Position numbers and translations under genes: made by a program. A DNA stretch of 60,000 nt from Takakia lepidozioides (Eukaryota > Streptophyta > Takakiopsida > Takakiales > Takakiaceae): positions 96,082,756 through 96,142,755 of the forward strand of contig CM060731.1 in assembly GCA_030704615.1 (NCBI GenBank). Reading direction: 5' to 3'. How positions within the stretch are numbered: the stretch's first letter is position 1; each line of letters begins with the position of its first letter. Below the pieces are notes generated by a model. It was not told where the DNA came from. It saw only the letters and a program-made list of their open reading frames with translations, and searched no databases. Shown here piece by piece: positions 55,553 to 60,000 of this stretch.

Positions 55553-56751
55553 CAATTGGTGTTGCTGTTACTACACCACAACAAATACCTTTTAAACAAC
55601 TTAGGCCTTCCAGTTGCATTTCTGCAACCTGCTCCCACTCTGGGTGTGCAGCAAACAGGGTAGCTTCCTGCTCCTCATCAAGTCCTTTTCTCCAGTCATA
55701 CTCTCTGACTCCTTGAGGTCTTCTCACAGCAGGTAGTCTACTAGATTTCTTAGTGGTGATTTGTATCTTGCGCTTCCCATTATGCACAGTTAGTAACTGG
55801 GAACTCCAGTCATGGAATACCCTGGCCTGTTTCAGCCATGGTCGACCCAACAATAAGGAGTAAGCTTCCATGACATCATCCATTTTCAATACAGTCACTG
55901 TGATTTTAAAGATCATCTTTTGAATCTGTATCTTAACTCCTCTTATCAAGCCTAATGGCTGAACACTTCTTTGATCCGCCATTGTTAGTGTGAATGGGGC
56001 TGGTTTCATGTTACTTAGACCAAGCTTCTGCCTTAATTGGTCTGTCATGATATTCACTCCAGAGCCTCCATCTATCAGTACATCAGTCAAGTCTGTGCTT
56101 CCAATTCTCAATTGGATTACTGGCATAGAATCATCAAAGTCCATGACTGTTTCTCGCCCTTCTGGCTTCACAGAATAGCTTGTCACCTTGCTGTTCAGGT
56201 TTGTGTTCCCTGTCACATGGGCAATCTGATTGATTGCTTGATACAGCCTGTGCCTACAATGAGGTGCCACAGCCAATAGCTGTCCAATGGTAATCTCCGC
56301 TTTGGACTGGCATATTACTTCAGCCAAAGTCCCTTCATTACCCTGCACTTGTGCAGCTTCTTTCTTCACTTCATCTTCTCTTTCAGAATCAGAGGAATCT
56401 GCCATAGGGATATCAGTACTCTTCTGCATTTCCCTTATGGTATCAGCCACTTCCTTGTGCAGTTCCTTCTCATCTCTCCAAGCCTCATCATCTTCAGGCA
56501 CATCACTGCCATCTTCATTATCATCATCATCCTCATCTACTGGAGGTATTAGTTTAGCTTTGCTTCTGGTTACTATCATCGTACTCACTTCTGGTACAAA
56601 ACATGGCCTAACCATGTGAGCTGCCACCACTGGGCCCTCATTCACAGGAGCTCTTATCTCATTCTGGTGTCTGATCCAAAATGAACAGGCTGCCTTGCGA
56701 TGTCATGCCTGATTACAATAGTAACACAGTTCTTCACCAGTGGGTCCTCGC
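55553..56751 (-). pseudogene. Retroelement G: zinc knuckle and protease of a second gypsy family
   Basis: Minus frame from about 56745: a CX2CX4HX4C knuckle, CYYC...H...C, in which the residue before His is a stop (TGA), then open from MNEGPVVAAHM (56645) through an acidic stretch (DEDDDDNEDGSD) to a retropepsin-like domain with the active-site motif VLIDGGSGVNIM and the flap-side GRPWL motif (about 55840-55860). D-G-G-S is the usual active site in plant Athila/Tat-like elements. No relation in sequence to the A-D family. Both outer ends are cut by E-type termini (48489 and 56752), so no LTR is left. Confidence 0.8.
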
Positions 56752-56999
56752 GAGGTTTGCTATTTCATGAGCATGAGCGGCATGAGCGGCATGAGCGGAG
56801 TAGTAAGACAATCGGTTTTCATGAGCAGAAGTACAAATTTCGAAAATAAAAAACAATAAAAACAATATTTTAATGCAATGTGTCAGGAAAAACAAATATA
56901 TTATTCGGCCCCTTGAAGGGAAACTTGCAGTTTTGACAGTTGTGCTCATGATATTTCGTCTTCCGCTCATGCCAATTCCCAGCGACATGTGCAAATATG

Positions 57000-57430
57000 G
57001 CGCCGAATTTCGCGGTAATAGGGTCCGTAACTTGAAAAAACGGCGACGTATTTCGCGGTAATAGGTCTCTCTGGCGAAAAATGGTGCCGAATTCCGCGGC
57101 TATAGGTCCCCTCATGACAGGTAATTCGGCACCATTTTTCTAGTGCATGTTCGGACTTAGCCAGTTTTCGGCGCAAAATAGGAAAATTCGGCGCCATTTT
57201 TCCAGACACTGTACCAGTGCATGTTGGGACTTAGCCAGTTTTCGGCCCAAAAAAGAGAAATTCGGCGCCATTTTTCCAGACACGGTACCAGTGCATGTTG
57301 GGACTTAGCCAGTTTTCGGCCCAAAAAAGAGAAATTCGGCACCATTTTCCCAGACACAGGTACCAGTGCATGTTGGGACTTAGCCAGTTTTCGGCCCCAA
57401 AAAGAGAAATTCGGCGCCATTTTTCCAGAA
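57000..57430. repeat. 75-bp array of E'
   Basis: Inverted counterpart of 47890-48300 with one extra unit: four GGACTTAGCCAGTTTTCGGC blocks near 57155, 57229, 57301 and 57377. The copy-number difference between E and E' shows array turnover. Confidence 0.92.
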
Positions 57431-57583
57431 ATGGCCCCACAACTGCTTCTGTTGGATCTCAGTTTGAATGGAATATTGCCTCATTCCAGGAGTTTTGGGG
57501 TGCATTTCATTACACTGCAAAAAAAAGTCTGATACAGCAAAATGCAATTGAAAATATCCATATGGAGGATTCCCTTTGCCCCA

Positions 57584-60000
57584 TCAATGATTTCTGGAAT
57601 CCCTAAGGAGGAGTTTGTGCAGCTCGTTCACGCTCAACGCCGGTGCATGAATAAAGTCATCAATAGTCACGTTCATCCTCAACCTCTTCAGGTAAATGTA
57701 ATACAGATGCTTGCACGGATAATACTTCGAACCCTTCTTTGCTTCCATCAACGAGAAGTCCGTACAATTGCAAGTCGGCTCCACTCCAATCGTAATTGTG
57801 TATACATCGTCGCGTACAACCGAGCCGGCCGTTGCCATCCGATACACACGCCCAAGGCCGGGTGGGGGTACGTCCACGGAGCTCTGAATAGTGCAAGCCA
57901 TCCCAAGAGCATTGGCAATCCGAGTCTCATTCAACTTGTTGGGAGGGTGTCGTCTCTTCACTCTTCCGAATCGCATTGTGGGATGTGCAGAATTGTCCAA
58001 TCCGTCTCTACTGGACCGAGCAGTCTGCAATGGCTGGGTCTGAGGAACCGGAAATGCGTGGGCCGGGATGTCTGTGCGTTGCACCATTCGAAATCCTGCT
58101 GCAGATAGAGCATCCGCCTCATTCTGAGAGAGACTGCAACCCGGTGCAACAGGCCAGACGCCCGGAGGCTCCGGCATTCCCTGAATCCCGTACTTGGGCT
58201 TGCCAAATACACAGGTCATTATGTCGTGCCTACAGAACCAAAATGTTTGCGTTGTGGCGTGAGCAAATGTGGGAGTCAAAAATCTGCCGCTGAAATAAGG
58301 TGCAGGTACTGCACCGTGTGGGTTCCTCCGAATCATCTCACCACAGCGTGCTCTCGTATCCACCCGGATGGCGCAGCACTTCCCTTGAAATGCCGGCAAT
58401 GTCCTCACAATTCTCCACTGTGACTCCGACACTCTTGTCTCCACAATGGGAATGTTGTATTGCTTTACTACAGATGGCTCGTTATGTTGCCGGGGCACGC
58501 GCCTTGTGCTCGAAGGAGATGGCGATCTTGAACGTGCAGGACTTGCGGTGCTCGACGAGACCTCCTCGAGCAACATCACCGGACCACGAGGGAGCGTGCG
58601 AATATTCTTGTCAGCTCGCCATGAATCCTCTTCTCCGCCAGGTGCCTCGTCAAGTCTTCGTCTCACTGGACGGGTATGAACATCTCCTTCCAAATGTTGG
58701 CATCTTCGCAGCAATGGCGTGTCCCGAAGGCCCTCTCGCAAGGCCGCCGCCCACTTCCAAGGATTCTTCAATCTAGAGGCAGTCCGCATCAGCATTTCCT
58801 GCCTGTCCGGCCCCAAGCCCCACTGTTTCCCTTTCAAGAACTCGTTGTACCTGCATTGCTGCATAATTGACCTCACAATGTCCTCCGTTGTGGCAGTGAG
58901 GATGTCCACCAGATGCGCCGCAGAGGAGGCACGTCAGGAAGAGTGCACTGATTCGGCCATGTTTGTCGTGGGCATGTCGGTGTTGGAGTCGAGACACATT
59001 TCCTGCACAAGCACATGTTGAGGTTACAAGCAAGTTACAAATATGGCCAAGAATAATATTCAACGGGACGCGAATTCGTGCAACTCACCTCCCGCATATA
59101 GTCGCCGAACTGGAGGAAACGATAATGCCACCATGCTAGCCAACTGACCATTGCTCCCTCGTCTGATTCCTTACAGCACCTGACGATGTCCACCAAGCCC
59201 GTATGCATGCAAACTGTGTCTCTGCATCATCCAAGGTGGGAGCGCGCTTCCACGCAAGGCACATGGAACGGTGCTCCTATCTGAAATCTGGCGCCATGAG
59301 CCTGGTTGTGTACTGCGAAAGGCTCTGCAGAAAATGGAACCCACAAGATCTCTCCTTGCCTTCCATGGGAACATTGGGGTCTTGCCCGTACACCCTTCGG
59401 ATGGCAGCCCAATTTGCTTGTGCATTGTCCGCCATGAAACCACGGAAATTGGGAGGGGGCAATCCCGCCTTGGCCATCTGTTCGTTTATTCCCTGCCAAA
59501 GAAGCATCTCCGATTGTGTGTCCTCTCCTTTCATCTCACAAATAGCAATTGTCATTAGCATCCTGCAGTGGGTGTCGTAGACATGTGCACCCATTGTCAC
59601 CCACTGGTGATTTGTAATTCGCTTGATATGGTCGAACATGACCCAACTGTTTGACAAGTTCCCACTCGTCATCCTGTCGACCAGTTCGACGCCGCTGCCA
59701 GGTCTACACGTGGACATTTTGAATACGAAACAACGATCTGCCTTAGTCCCTTGTCCTGGAAACCTACTTCCATGAATGTAGTCATATCCACATCGTCACT
59801 TCACCTCCAGAATGGAGTGCATATCCGAGCCACGCCCAATTTTCTATTTGCATGAGACAATGTGGTTTCGGACATTCGGTGAACATACATGGGACACCGA
59901 CTCCAGCAATGCCTCCATTTCCTTCTCGTCGAGAGGAACTCTATCGGAGCCGTCTTCCGACATAATTCTAGCCAATGCCATCTTATGGGCGGCTTGGAGC
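57584..60000 (-). pseudogene. E' transposase, decayed by nonsense mutations
   Basis: Same two-exon structure as E: exon 2 59002-57584, intron 59088-59003 (86 bp), exon 1 from 59089 to the window edge. Premature stops: TGA for Trp at 58936-58934, TAG for Glu at 59279-59277, and TGA for an Arg CGA codon at 59798-59796. SWIM finger and CxxH are preserved. Without these stops the protein would match E over its visible length. Confidence 0.9.

Larger units (their letters stand above)
56752..60000 (-). mobile_element. E': second, inverted and decayed copy of element E (transposase end)
   Basis: Starts with the same terminal bases GAGGTTTGCTATTTCATGAGC as the complement of E's right end, then the GGCGCC-type array (57000-57430) and the transposase gene on minus, running off the window. 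Similarity to 44,3xx-48,489 is high (a few per cent difference by eye). Confidence 0.9.

Overview
This is repeat-dense nuclear DNA from a plant-lineage eukaryote. It has Ty3/gypsy chromoviruses whose primer-binding site matches plant initiator-Met tRNA, plant-style hAT and CACTA transposase remains, spliced genes with GT-AG introns, and a short TTTAGGG-type telomeric run. A streptophyte alga such as Chara is my guess, at low confidence. No ordinary housekeeping gene, rRNA or tRNA was recognised. Almost everything is mobile DNA, much of it nested.

Layout. 1-567 and 7538-11019: minus-strand remnant M1 of a multi-exon gene, split by chromovirus A (568-7537, target duplication TCTTG). M1 is then fused at about 11019 to a truncated chromovirus B (11019-13207). 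13208-14099: LINE 3' end. 14276-15885: decayed CACTA transposase. 15899-15934: interstitial telomere-like repeat, followed by a GC-rich hairpin cluster and a TATA box. 16632-17361: solo LTR (TSD AGAGA). 17367-19390: hAT transposase pseudogene. 19398-26341: chromovirus C (TSD ATATC). 26347-27960: nothing recognised. About 27976-33568: element F, with a decayed SWIM/DDE transposase gene on minus and a divergent acidic ORF on plus, ending in a 500-N gap (33569-34068).

34265-48489 is the most interesting part: a roughly 14.2-kb candidate DNA transposon, E, with similar inverted ends. It carries two divergent genes. On minus is gene M2, about 11 exons, whose product looks like a ParB-like domain followed by a permuted (beta-class order) DNA methyltransferase. 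On plus is an intact 1,168-aa, two-exon DDE transposase with a Cys/His-rich N-terminus and a C-terminal SWIM finger. Between them lies about 2.8 kb of tandem and inverted arrays built around a GGCGCC-centred palindrome. The same motif recurs in an M2 intron and downstream of the transposase.

48490-56751 is a fragment of a second gypsy family (G: zinc knuckle, protease), split in frame by chromovirus D (48584-55552, TSD CAATT). 56752-60000 is a second, inverted and decayed copy of the transposase end of E (E'), so E and E' lie tail to tail around G.

How it works together: the chromovirus copies are all broken by frameshifts or stops and look non-autonomous here, although their LTRs are intact. 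E is the only element with an intact long ORF. The proposal that E mobilises with its own DNA-modifying enzyme is an inference from gene content and needs comparison with other genomic copies.
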